Below, one piece after another: positions 26,420 through 37,588 of a DNA stretch of 64,000 nucleotides. A model generated the notes under the pieces. That model was not told the DNA's origin and ran no database searches. It worked only from the letters and a program-made list of their open reading frames with translations. How positions within the stretch are numbered: the stretch's first letter is position 1; every line of letters starts with the position of its first letter. Where the stretch lies: NCBI GenBank assembly GCA_023525715.1, contig CM042012.1:61463205-61527204 (forward strand), read 5' to 3'. Source of the DNA: Cichorium intybus (lineage: Eukaryota; Streptophyta; Magnoliopsida; Asterales; Asteraceae). Position numbers and translations under genes: made by a program.

Positions 26420-29201
26420 CGCAGAATCCTCTCGGATTACATCTTCTATTGAGAGTGCTTCTCTCAGAATCAATTGCTTGACTCCAAGTGATGACTCATT
26501 CAACCAGATGTTCTGTAAGTACATTTCTATGTTCCCTTCTTTTGATGATTCAATTACTCCCACTGGTTCCTAGACCAGTTGTAAAGATCAATCAAACTGT
26601 CACATAGACTGTGTCTCGCGCTAAGGTTCTCTTATTTGGCAGCAACCGGGCTCACCAATGCTTCCAGCAGTCGGATTACATATCCGTACCATCTTTAGTG
26701 TTTTACCACTACCCGGTATATCACCCCAATCATAACTCCTTATGATAGTGACAATAACTACTGGTCAAGCGAAGAGAGGGTATGTCAGGTTTAACAGGAA
26801 TCTAATTCCTGGTCAAGTCCCAGTAGCGACTAAAGGTTCTTTCACTTGGCTAATCCCTGAACTCATTCAGAATTATTCTTACCCCCACTGTTTCCTTAGA
26901 ACTTGAGTTCTTTCTAAAAGTACTCTTCTTTCAAAGGATAACCGGAGTGGCCAATGAAACGACATTGCTGATTAGTTTCAGGCTTGTCATGAGATTCAGA
27001 CGAATGCTACATGACCCTGGACTTTCTATGTACTAGTGGGATGATCCCAGCTTTACATTTCAGACAGTGTCAACATAACCTACTTAGTCTAAGATGTGGT
27101 CGGAATATGGTTTCTGCGGTCTGACTGGTTGAATATTCAATTCATTGAAAAATTAGTCGGAAATGTATCCAGTGTATCTTATACACCGAGGATCAAAACT
27201 ATTTCGATCAATGCTCCATCATCTTCCCTTAGACACATTATAACCATTAGTGTTCTTGGAAGAGGATAAACTATGAAACATTTTCTCAGTCTATGTTGTT
27301 ACTCAGGTTCTGTTGATCTTATGCTTCCTTTGAAATCTTTGAACACTTCAAGGTTCCAATCAATCGCTTATTCCGATAAGCGAAGCCATATTTGTCAAAC
27401 CATTTGGCAAATATCATGAAGCATAACTAATCGTGTTCTGTTCAAATATTCGAGCAATACACAGTAACTTATGTGTTTGTTGCTCAAAATCTTAATACCT
27501 TTACATCTCTATGTAAATTTATGACTTTGTTAATATTGTTCAAGACATGCAATCATCACCTGACTCCAAGTCAGCTGATTCCAAAATCCTATCCATTGGA
27601 TCTTTGGGCGATTCCTTTCTTGCCACAATTAATTTTATTAAGCACTTAATTCATCATGTGACTCTAAGTCAAATGATTCCAAAGTCCTATCCAACTGGAC
27701 CTTTGGTTGAAGTGATTCTCATAAAATTCACTTTAACAATCATAAAGAACACAATTTACAAATCCAATCCCATTGGACATATCAACATTCAAGTTATTAC
27801 CATTTATGCCATTAACACATTCACACAACATTTCGAGGATAATTAAAACAATCAAAAGAAAATCAACATTTTATTAAAACACAAAAATCCTCGAACAATG
27901 TACTATGCGAATCCATGTTGTATGTATCTATAAACTAATAACAAGAACAAATATCTAGCTTAACTCAAAAACCGCACGAGCTCCAGATCCAATCCGAATA
28001 TGCTCCTGTGCGACACCATCCCGCATCCTACAGAGTCCGTGCATACAGAGCAAATGTGAGAAAACACATCCTGTATCAAGGAAATGAGGATCAGGTGTTC
28101 TGAATTCTAAGATATTTATGAGTTTGCCAAACGGTTTGGCTTTGGAGCATTTTTCCAATATTTCCGTGACTGTGTCCCACCTTGTGGATTCCCAGTTTGA
28201 AACATCGAACAATCGGTCCAGACGATCTGGATCATTTCTTGATGCACCTTAATACTGGACTTAATCCTGAAGCAGCTGAATTAATGGAACTATGCTTCTC
28301 CATGAACGATTCATACAGAGTCGACATTGAATGCACTTCCACGATTGTCTTATCCGGTTACCCTTTCTGTTCATCTGGATGAACAGATCAGCGAGTTGAG
28401 CTAATGCTTAACTCCCGATCACAAAGGGAAACCAGTTTTATACTGTTCGCCTATGTATCCCTCAATCTTGGGAACACGCAAACTGGTGCTACTTCCTTCT
28501 AGCTTGCAACTTCAAGCTCTTTGAAGATCCTAGTTCGTTCCCTTTATTCAACCAGTTCACGGAACCTTTCCTGAACTAGCTGTGCTAACTTATCAGACCC
28601 CAGGAATTCTAAATCCCTGCGGAACTCGGGGTTAATGATCAATAGCATAAGGCAACGAACTTCCTTTGACTCAATAGTCAAGGAGTCACGCTCATCACAA
28701 GCTGCTGTGTGATGCCATGTTTGGGAGCGGACACTCAGTTTGATATGGTTCGCCAGCAAAACTAAGAACTATTCTCTAATTGCAAAACCATATCATATAG
28801 TCAAGGCCAGTCAGCCTTACCATACTAAATAGGTGCTTTCTGAAGCTCTCAGAAATGGGTGAAGGAGGAGAAGAAGGAGAATGACACTTTCTTCAGACAT
28901 ATATAAAATTTGAATTTATTCGTTTAATTAATCCTTTTAAATAATTACCCAATTTATTATTTAACAAGGCTAGGATCCAAAATACCCCAACTATGCTGTG
29001 AAGAGGGATGCCGTAGTCACAACACAGTGGTCATTAAGGTAGATAACTTTTATCAATTTCAGTCTAATGAAATTCCTAGATCTGTGAGACTCATTGAACT
29101 GTTCAATGGCATGTTTAATCTCGGATATGCCCCACCGTTTGTGACTGGGATGCCGAGGATCACAAACCGGGTGTGAATAACCATGCAAATTAGCTTGGTA
29201 C

Positions 29202-29278
29202 TCTCGGGGTCCATTATCATCTCAAATTGATGTGCCGGTTAACCACACACGCTCCATCAACAATGATAACACCCGAGA
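29202..29278 (-). ncRNA. Stem-loop 3 with conserved 22-nt loop
   Basis: Arms tctcggg/cccgaga (29202-29208, 29272-29278), ttatcat/atgataa (29214-29220, 29263-29269) and ttgatg/catcaa (29227-29232, 29255-29260). The loop 29233-29254 starts TGCCGGTTAACC and ends CGCTC. Confidence 0.6.
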
Positions 29279-29283
29279 AACCC

Positions 29284-29359
29284 ATTGCCACTCTTTATGA
29301 ACCCCCATTGGTGTGCCGGTAACCCACACACGCTCCACCAACGTTTCATAAAGTGCAAT
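29284..29359 (-). ncRNA. Stem-loop 4 with conserved 22-nt loop
   Basis: Arms attgc/gcaat (29284-29288, 29355-29359), ctttatgaa/ttcataaag (29293-29301, 29345-29353) and ttggtg/caccaa (29308-29313, 29336-29341). The loop 29314-29335 starts TGCCGGTAACCC and ends CGCTC. It starts only 6 bp after stem-loop 3. Confidence 0.6.
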
Positions 29360-30235
29360 GTGCAATTTCATGGGTTAGCATCAAATTCACATTTTTTCTA
29401 AAGTAACTAGATTGGGAATTCTTGTACGGGTTCTAGTACTTTGATCATTATACTTTTAATGATTAAACGGTCCTATCAAAACTGTTCGGCTAACGACCCT
29501 CCACTGATCAGGCGAGCGGTGGGTGAGAGTGAACACCCATTAGACTGCCATTTTATAGGCAGTCTCCTTATACACACTTTATAGACCAGCTTCGTGAATG
29601 AGGCCTACTAATGATTTGACTAACCAATTTATCTTATACATATAGTATTAACCTTTAATAATATATATAAGATGTATTTTAAATCTTTTAAAATATTCCA
29701 GGTTTATCTTTTAATTTCCTGAAATTTAACTATTAAATTTCAAATTAAATTAAACCTTTAATTTGATTTAATTTATCTTTTAATTAAACTGTTAATTAAA
29801 TTAATTAAATCTTGATATTTTAAACCTTTTAAAATATTTTAGGATTTATCCTTTAATTTTCGAAATTTAACCATTAAATTAAAATTAAATTAAATCCCTT
29901 GAATTATCTTTTAATTAAACAATTAATTAAATTAATTCAAATGTAGATAGGTTTTTTCCAAATTAATCAAATCAATTTAAACCTATCTTAAACCCTTAAT
30001 TATCGAATTCAAACAAACTGGGTTTAAGGTTATCCAATTAATTAACCAATTAAAGTTACCAAAAATAGAAAACCTTCCAAAACCCTAAGCAGAAAAACGG
30101 AAAAAGAAGGGGGAAGGGGCTAGGGTTTCAAAACCCTAAACCCCAAAATCGAAATCAGGCCCAAAGAGTTTATAAACAATAAACCCTAAATATTAGGAAA
30201 ACTATTACAGCCATTCAATAAGAAAACAACCAAAC

Positions 30236-30247
30236 GCTCTGATACCA
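30236..30247 (-). other. Primer-binding site of the LARD-like element
   Basis: The plus strand reads gctctgatacca, the complement of TGGTATCAGAGC, the initiator-Met tRNA site, one base from the right LTR. It fixes the minus orientation. Confidence 0.9.
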
Positions 30248-30248
30248 C

Positions 30249-31022
30249 TGAAAGGTTTTCCGCAACCATGAACTAAATAACCTAAGTTCACATGCAACCT
30301 AGAAAAGATCTATGTTTTCTTACTTTGAACATGTAACTAATTCCTAAAGGCCAAACAAAAATAACTAAAAGAATAAATCTGAAAAACTAACCTTTAGTTT
30401 TAATCTTGAAGCTAAGCAGCACAAGTGTCCTGCCTCAAATGAGATCACACCCAGGGAGCCAGAGGGTGGACGAAAATTCCAGAGAGAATTATAGAATGAG
30501 CAACTGATAATGAGGTCTAGGGGTCCCTATTTATAGGGAACCAAAGGGTAAAGCTAGAAACCCTAGCCGCAGCCTATTTTCCGGATTATGTGTACGCGCG
30601 CCGCGGCCTTTACATTGGCGCGCCGCGCGCCCCAATTCAAATATTGAATTCGTACGGATATGTACGCGCGCCGCGACCTTTACATTGGCGCGCCGCGCGC
30701 CGCAATTCAACTATTGAATTTGTACGACTTTAATCCCTGACCTCCTGATTAATCTAATTAATGCCACAGAAATTAATCCAATTAATTTCTGATTAATTAT
30801 TAATCAATCAACATAGTTTCTAATTAATATATTATCACTTTAATATATTAACAAACCATATCTTTTATTTCTATTGATTTATTAATCCTATAATAAACCA
30901 ACCTTTCTCTCTACCGAACTTTCTACCAAACCTCCAGCTATGAGGGCAACCCAAATGGACTTTGCTTCTATTAATTAGGTAAATACAAATTATTAGTCAT
31001 GACTTAGACACCTAATCCAACA
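30249..31022 (-). repeat. 5' LTR (right) of the LARD-like element
   Basis: 774 bp, the same length as the left copy. Three differences noticed: near 23633/30383 (a/t), 23915/30671 (t/c) and 24245/31001 (g/a). Confidence 0.95.
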
Positions 31023-31027
31023 GTTTT

Positions 31028-32154
31028 CATCCCCACCCGATGAGCCGATGTTTTTACCGACACAAGACCAATTGTTAACCAACTTGGTCTACAATTTATC
31101 CCAAAACCAAAATGCTTTTATCACACCATCTCAAAATGTTTTCACCACACCTTCTCCACCACAAGTAGAATCCCAAGTTTCAGAAACACAATTCTTCTCA
31201 ACTCAACCACGACGTCTTCTTGCATCGGACTCGGAAGAAGAAGAAGAAGAAGAAGAACAAGAACAAGAAGTAGAAGAAGACAAAGAAGAAGAAGAAGAAG
31301 AAGAAGAAGAACCACAACAAAAAAAAACCATTAAAAGGTCGTGGAAAGGGAAAGCCCCAGTGACACAGAGATCCAAGGTAGAGCCTTGGAAATCTGACGA
31401 GGTGGTAGCTTTGGCAAAAACATGGGTCGACATATCGGAGGATGCGGCTCAAGGAAACGACCAAGAAAGAAAAGTTTTCCAAGAAAAGATTTGGAAATTA
31501 TGGTGTCAGCGAATAGGTCGTACATACCGTACCCCCTAGTCAATATACTCGAAATGACGTAATATAAGTAAAATTGCCAAGGAATTTGAGGCGATTTTTT
31601 CTCAATGTAAACGAAATTGGCAAAGTAGTGCCAATTTAGATGATGTGATGGTGGCTGCTTGGCAGCAATATATCGACAAAAATGGCACCAAACATCCTTT
31701 CAATGTTCAAGAGGAATCGTTTTGGAGGGTAATCCGAGACAACGAAAAATGGAAGGAACAAACATCCTTTCATCAGTTCGTCGTTGGAATACATACTACC
31801 AAACGCTTCAAAACATCCACATCCACACACTCTCAGTCTTCTGATGCAAATGTTGGGTTCGACATGAATGAGGAGCCGGAGGCTGACGTTCTTCTGATTG
31901 GTCGTGATCAAGCAGAGAGGAAGATGAAGGGAGGTAGTTCTGGTATAAATAGTAGTCAATGTAGCGCAGAATTGCAACAATTGAACGAGCAAGTCGCCAC
32001 TTTGCAGACTTTTCATGAAGACAAAGTTAGAACCAAGTTGCTGGATATTGTGACGAGAAACATCTCTGATCTACGAGGGTTCGAGTATCAAATTACAGTT
32101 CAAGCGAAGAAGGATGCGGCTAGGAGATTGGGATTCACGTTCGACGATGAGTAG
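31028..32154 (+). pseudogene. PIF ORF1 (Myb/SANT-like, NAM-associated), 3' part after the insertion
   Basis: Continuation of the ORF that starts at 23369. Order: Gln/Pro-rich linker; a Glu-rich run encoded by gaa repeats (31228-31312); a Myb/SANT-like helix (EPWKSDEVVALAKTWVDISE, from about 31381) as in plant PIF ORF1 proteins; CKRNWQSSANLDDVMVAAW (about 31605); then a C-terminal NAM-associated part with the LLIGRDQAERK signature near 31891 and a coiled coil ending at 32154. Two in-frame stops (TAG 31537-31539 and TGA 31555-31557) lie between the Myb helix and the next block, so the gene was already damaged, or became so after the insertion. ORF1 of this family binds element DNA and helps the transposase; the transposase itself is absent. 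Confidence 0.75.
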
Positions 32155-32385
32155 ATTAGGTTTTTGTTTTATTTTGTGTGTTTGTGTTTTAGTTTATGTG
32201 TTTGTTTAACTTTTAATTGTTAGTTGTTTGTGTGTTTTATTTTTAATGAAATGTTTAAATTGTAATTTCTCAAAGTAATTTGGTTGGCAGTTTATCATCA
32301 ATGGCTAACCACTGCTACAAAATGGCCAACGGCTGCCAACCCACAAAAACTTGTTGGCCATTGGCCACCACTCCGTGTAGTCTAA

Positions 32386-32468
32386 GCCATAGAATTTTAT
32401 TGTTATGAACATTGTGTGATATCTCTAGTTTTTCGCTCTTTGGGATACCAAAATTTTATATTGTAGTG
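32386..32468. mobile_element. Possible CACTA terminus
   Basis: The segment ends attttatattgtagtg at 32468; its complement begins CACTACAATAT, a CACTA-type end. It flanks the PIF element, which may therefore have landed in an older CACTA element whose other side is the debris before 23 kb. Confidence 0.4.
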
Positions 32469-32526
32469 ACACCCTTTTATGTTGCACAAACTGTCAAGTT
32501 ATAGACAGTGTCTTTCCAAACATATT

Positions 32527-33040
32527 TTAGGTCCGGGACGAGAAGAAAAAAATAGACCCCTCAAAGTCACAAATACAATAAAATTTCAAAAATAGTAATA
32601 ATATTAATAATAACAAAATTATACTCGCAATGTTAACAAAAACAACTACTTTAAATAAAAAAATACTTCTTCTAGCATTTTTGGATGCAAAATCATTGAT
32701 AATTGTATCAATATCAATTTTGTATAGCATATCTTTCTCTATACATATTATTGTCAAGTCATTCAACATTTCTTGTGATACTGTTGACCACGGGTAATTC
32801 TTTAATAACTTCAGTTTTGAAAAAACTTCTTTCTGCAGATGCAACAGTAACATAAATGGTTAATAATATTCTATATGCAATAAAAACATTTGAGTAACGA
32901 ATGACAGTTTTAACAAAGTCCAAAATTTCAATTGCCTGCATTATATTAGGTAAAGACGTTTGCAAAACTTTTAATTCAGAAAAAAGTTCATTTGAATCTA
33001 CATCCGACACATTCTCATTAGAAAAAGTAGTGGAAAGCAT
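32527..33040 (-). pseudogene. hAT transposase C-terminal (dimerisation domain) fragment
   Basis: Minus-strand frame from 33040: NELFSELKVLQTSLPN, then EILDFVKTVIRYSNVFIAYR and TIYVTVASAERSF, the Dimer_Tnp_hAT region of plant hAT transposases of the zinc-finger MYM-type 1-like group. A frameshift near 32840 moves the match to a second frame (KLKLLKNYPWSTVSQEMLN, then DIDTIINDFASKNARR), ending near 32527. The DUF4371 and catalytic parts are absent. It is the tail of a dead element in which the next region (33041-33651) is probably the remaining non-coding part. Confidence 0.8.
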
Positions 33041-33651
33041 TTGGGAACCGTGAGTGATGACTCATGAGTCTGAATTGTGGTCGTGGATCGCCTATAATTG
33101 AGAAACGACTGGACAATCGACAATCAGTGATTGAGACAATGAGACTTGAGAGAAGAAAGAATGATTGAGACCCGACAATCGAAAATTGAGACCTAGACAA
33201 TCGAAGAAGGAGAGCGATTAAGAGTGATTAAATGAAGTCTGAGAGTCGAGACAAGAGAATTGAGAGATTTCGAAGGAAAAATAGCATGAATGAAGTACCG
33301 TTACACTTGGAATCCAAAATCTTTTTTGTTCCTGAAACGATTGCTTGAACAATTTGGAAAATTGCACATTAATTTTCATCTTTCCTGCTTCCAACTTTGA
33401 GAATTCACGAGTGCACTAATGTGGATAAAGTGGATCACAGGCATATGCTTTAAACAAAAACCAGAAAACGACCTAGCTTCCTCAATTCCTCTTTTTTTGG
33501 CTTAATGTTGTTGGGCTACTTAGCGTATTATAATTATAAACAAATTCAATTATATATATAACTATATACGATAAAACCCAAATTTTTTGGGGCCCCTAGG
33601 CACATGGGCCCTGGGCGGGCGCCCAGGTTGCCCATCTTCAGGGTCGGGCTT
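33041..33651 (-). mobile_element. Remaining part of a hAT deletion derivative
   Basis: Contains a 'gattgaga..caatcga' word cluster (33055-33260) and near its right side ggggcccctaggcac, ggcgcccaggttgcccat and cagggtcgggc, words found at the ends of plant hAT elements of this group. No target duplication found. Confidence 0.45.
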
Positions 33652-33774
33652 GGTTATAGACTTATAATGAAATCATTAAACCAAATTATAGCAATTTGTA
33701 TGATATCGTACGCAGAATATGTCATCATAATACACACACATGTAGTTCCCATATGGTGACTTCCACTATAGTAT

Positions 33775-34446
33775 TATTTTTTTCAGTAAATTTTATAACC
33801 AAAAAGCTAGACAAGCAAGTACATCAATGAATAGCAATGATACGGTCTTTGAGCCAACCCATCCAATTAATAACAAAAGATTTAGTGCGATTGCTAGCTC
33901 GTAAATAATAGTAAGTAACTATGTTGTCAATAAGATCTACATTTTCCAAGGGACGTTTGTCAAACAAACTATTGTTGCGAAACTTCCAAATATGCAACCA
34001 TAAAACGTAAAACAGAGCCTCTAAGTGAACCAACATTGCCAAATCTCAAATCTTCCGAGAGTAGGAAAAAACCCATCAATTGACCACTCGAACCATCAAG
34101 TCCCTAGCAATAGAACACCCAAAGAAACGATGCTTATAGTTCTCCACAGAAGCGTTACACAAAGGTCAAAGAAGGGAGGGGATCACAAAACCCCTTATAT
34201 CTAGGTGGTACATAGTAGGAAGTTTATACAGAACAAGTATCCAAATAAAAACTTTGACTTTCATAGGAACTAAGTAAGCCCATACAGTAGGAGTGGTAGC
34301 TGAATCCAAGACATGTTTATTATTAAACTCTCAAGCGGAAGCAGCCGAGTATAATTAGAACCAACCAAAGTCTAGACCGATCTATTTGGGAGAGAAAAGA
34401 AAGTGACCGAGGTAAGACGGTAAACAAGTTATGACTATTGTTGGTC
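33775..34446 (-). pseudogene. LINE (L1-type) ORF2 C-terminal part, left of the copia insertion
   Basis: Minus-strand frames show the zf-RVT region typical of plant LINEs: VPMKVKVFIWILVLYKLPT, then HLDIRGFVIPSLLCPLCNAS and FGCSIARDL at about 34070-34270, and the tail FYVLWLHIWKFRNNSLF (about 33965-34015) with a stop at about 33824. Frameshifts and stops show decay. The 5' continuation lies beyond the copia element at 43600-43915. Confidence 0.75.
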
Positions 34447-34451
34447 CTCCC

Positions 34452-34765
34452 TGTTAGTTCTATATGCCCAAGGATGATCATAAAATGATATTGCTAATAA
34501 TGTATGATCCTATAGGGTCACACCAATAACAAGTTAGACACCAATTTGATCATTTGATACAATGAATTTGATTTATTATCAAATGATATAATACTTGCAA
34601 TTTGTTTTGAGATTTATTATTTTATAGAAAACAATAATTGTTCCAAGTCATAATTCATATAAGATGAATTAATTTGAGAGTGTATATGATTATTTATATC
34701 ATTTAATTGTTAGATGATTTAAATAATAAGCATTTAACCCTTTTGTTAATTTTGTGTTAAAAACG

Positions 34766-34855
<90 letters not shown>

Positions 34856-34875
34856 ATATAAAATACATCGATATA

Positions 34876-34968
<93 letters not shown>

Positions 34969-35672
34969 GTTAATTATAAGTGTATATATTTTATACATGT
35001 GTGAATTAATAAAAGTGGTTGAATTAAGAAATAAGAGTTTATTATTTATAAACAATTTTATAGAAAAACTTTATAAATAATAAAAGCAAGCATCTTTTGT
35101 CTCTTTCTCTTCAAATTACGTCCACCACACACCAAGGGTGGTGTGTGGGCATGCTCTAACAAAGCATGACTTTATTCTCTTGGTTTTGTGGCCTTGACCA
35201 TAAAATATTATGATTGCATGCATAAAAGAAAGTGGATGAAGAATCTTTCTTGGAAGCATATGTTGGACGATTTTTGTACAAAGCATACACACTCTCTCAA
35301 ATGACTTTGGCTGAAGTTTTAGACCTCATAATTGCTCTCAAAACATCTCCTTTAACTTGATAAAATCGGATTCAAGATTAAGCATAAGAAGGTGTGTTTT
35401 TGCAAGTAGAAAACTAGCATTTTCTTGGTGTCACTACACTTTTTGATGGATCAACTTTAGAGGGACTCTAACTTGATTCCTAGCCATCAAATTAGTCCAT
35501 ATCAACCCAAGAACAAAGGTTATGATCTTGAACTTCATCTATGCTTCTTCTTCATCTTATCTCTACATGCATGTAGCATGATCCTCTTGGAATGGAATTC
35601 GTGTTCATCATTTATGCTTCCGTTGCAACTTCAAGTTTTTGAATGTCATAACATGAACATGGATTTCCAACA
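34452..35672 (+). repeat. 5' LTR of the copia element
   Basis: Starts TGTTAGTTCTATATG and ends ..TTTCCAACA. Contains two TA tracts (about 34769-34851 and 34880-34960). Confidence 0.95.
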
Positions 35673-35674
35673 AT

Positions 35675-35686
35675 TGGTATCAGAGC
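35675..35686 (+). other. Primer-binding site (tRNA-Met) of the copia element
   Basis: TGGTATCAGAGC, two bases after the LTR end. Confidence 0.93.
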
Positions 35687-37588
35687 CATGGCTATATTGC
35701 ATGTCTAGATAATAAGTTTATTTGGATAAACTTGGTTTTTGGAAGCCATGAATGTTCATCTTCTTGAATGCAATGTTCATGCATGGCTTCTTTGGCAACA
35801 TGCAAGTATAAATCTTATGATTTTATGTAACCAACTTAATTTAATGTTTGCATGCATTTGGTTACATAATTGTTGCCTTAGAAAAACAAAGTGTTGATTT
35901 TCTTATGATTTTATGTGATAAAATGGTGCATAAACAAGCCAAGGACCATGTGTTGCATGTTTTGTGTTTAAATTCAATTTGGTTGTAATCTATTCTTTTA
36001 TTCAAAAGGTTTGTAATAATAATTAGTTATTTCCTTCTTTTATTCATTTTGTAATTATTAGAATAGTTGTATTTTATATTTTTCACAAAATGTAACAAGA
36101 GAAGGAAGTAAAAGACCAAGAGAAGATTGCACCCAACAGCAACATTTTCTTGATAGCTGCTGTCCAGATTTCGAATCTATTAAGGAAGGATTTAAAAATT
36201 CATATATTGGTCATTTGGTGATATACTTGTTGGTAACTTTAATATCTAGTATATACATTAAGTTTTAACAAGTATTAGCATCAATATGGCCAAGAATGAA
36301 GTGAAGAAAGCAACAAAATCACACAAAACACCTCCTGCTTGGCTGTTTCTGTCGCAAATATTGGGGAGGACAAGAAAAAATCTCAAGCTCTTCCATGGTG
36401 TCAAGAAATGGTGATTCAAGTGTCATTTGATGATATAAGAAGCTTGGCAAAATTGTAGCCAAATCGAAGATCATTTGGTTGAGTTTTTGTCATCTTTTTG
36501 TCCCTAGGTTTGGACTTGATATTTCATGTATGGCTCACATGAAATATCAAATTAGTTGGCTTGTGTTTATGCACCCATGCATGCATGTGATGATTGAATG
36601 TTTTATGATTTTATGTTGTGGATGAAAATAAGATTTTGCATGCTAGACAACCTAGATAATTAAACATAATCATCAAGGAGTTTGTAATTTTTCAAAATTG
36701 ACATTTAAAACATAAGATGTGATACAATTGGTTTTATTAAAATGGGTTTTGTTATAAAACTTTAAAAGTCAAGATTTGAAAATGAATGAAACAAATAAAA
36801 TGGAGATTTTATGAATTCTTACAAACTCCAACCCTAATTAATAATGGTAATTATTTAGGATTAAAATTGGTTCTTATGTATGTGATCAAACTCAAACTTA
36901 ATATTGGATATTAATTGTTATCTTGACCACAAACAAAGAATTAATAAAATGGAGATTTTATGATTAAAGAAACCAATTAAACAAAATAAGATTTTAATGG
37001 TACCATGTTCATTGGATGCATGCAATCTACATGATACCATATGTTTTTCAAAATTAGAATTGTAAAACATACAAATCCCTTTCGATACACAAATCAATGC
37101 CGTCCCTCTTAAAGACACTCATGTATCACTTGCATATCCTTGTGGGATAAAGGTTACCTAACCACTTGGAGTATTCTTGTGATACAAGAGGTAGTTTTGC
37201 AATATTGATGGGATAAAGGACACCTAACCATTAATAGTTGTCAAAACTACACGTCCGTTTAAGTGGGATGATTTGTTTGGAAATCTTTTGTGATAAAGGT
37301 CACCTAAGCATTAGAAATCTAAGGCATAGATGGGATCAAACATGCCAAACTTATAAATGTTATAATAGGATCCCATAACTCTAGAAATTATATTTGGATA
37401 TAATTGGTAAACCGTTACCTACCTTGTTGATTCGAATAGGCGGGATAAAGGATACCTAACCGCTTGTTTATGTTGCAACTTGGATTCTAGACCTTAATCA
37501 ATTAAAGTTTATGAAACAAGAAAGGGTATTAATTATTAAGGACTTAATATCATAAATTACTAAATTGAACCTTATTAAAATTTTGTAG
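35687..37588 (+). other. Copia leader (untranslated), with a four-copy motif
   Basis: No ORF of note. Near its end the motif GGGATAAAGG-NN-ACCTAACC recurs at about 37144, 37210, 37290 (degenerate) and 37442, containing an AGGTNACCT-like near-palindrome. The rest is AT-rich. Confidence 0.7.

Larger units (their letters stand above)
24280..30235 (-). other. Interior of the LARD-like element: non-coding, hairpin-rich
   Basis: No gag-pol. Many perfect short hairpins: GATTTGAAAA..TTTTCAAATC (25461-25482), AATCATT..AATGATT (25492-25509), CATCTATC..GATAGATG (25803-25819), TCATTAC..GTAATGA (26039-26057), and paired TCCAA..TTGGA stems near 27585 and 27695. A ~170-bp segment is duplicated at about 25740-26060, with hairpins kept in both copies (atcttga..tcaagat at 25747 and 25916). 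Four special stem-loops are listed separately. AT-rich stretches fill 29600-30060. Confidence 0.7.
23493..31022 (-). mobile_element. 7.5-kb non-autonomous LTR element (LARD-like), minus orientation
   Basis: Bounded by 774-bp LTRs and a 5-bp target duplication gtttt (23488-23492 and 31023-31027). Orientation is minus because the tRNA-Met primer site lies beside the right LTR and the polypurine tract beside the left one. The 6-kb interior (24267-30248) has no ORF above about 130 codons and no gag, protease, integrase or RT motif that I can see, so it would need proteins from another element. The LTR start TGTTGGATTAGG and the aagtgggaga polypurine tract suggest a copia-type partner. The two LTRs differ at about three positions, so the insertion is recent. 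Confidence 0.9.
23034..32382 (+). mobile_element. PIF/Harbinger element (ORF1 only), split by an LTR element
   Basis: Flanked by TAA at 23031-23033 and 32383-32385, the 3-bp duplication typical of PIF/Harbinger. The 16-bp ends are GGCTGCACAGAGTAAT (left) and GACTACACGGAGTGGT (right, inverted); all five mismatches are G/A transitions. Without the 7.5-kb insertion it is about 1.8 kb. It carries only the Myb-like ORF1, with no DDE transposase, so it would depend on a partner. Both subterminal regions are rich in GCCAA / TTGGC words, likely protein-binding sites. Confidence 0.75.

Noticed and set aside
31198..31543. Minus-strand Phe- or Ser-rich ORFs
   Set aside because: Shadows of the gaa-repeat (poly-Glu) run of the PIF ORF1 on the plus strand.
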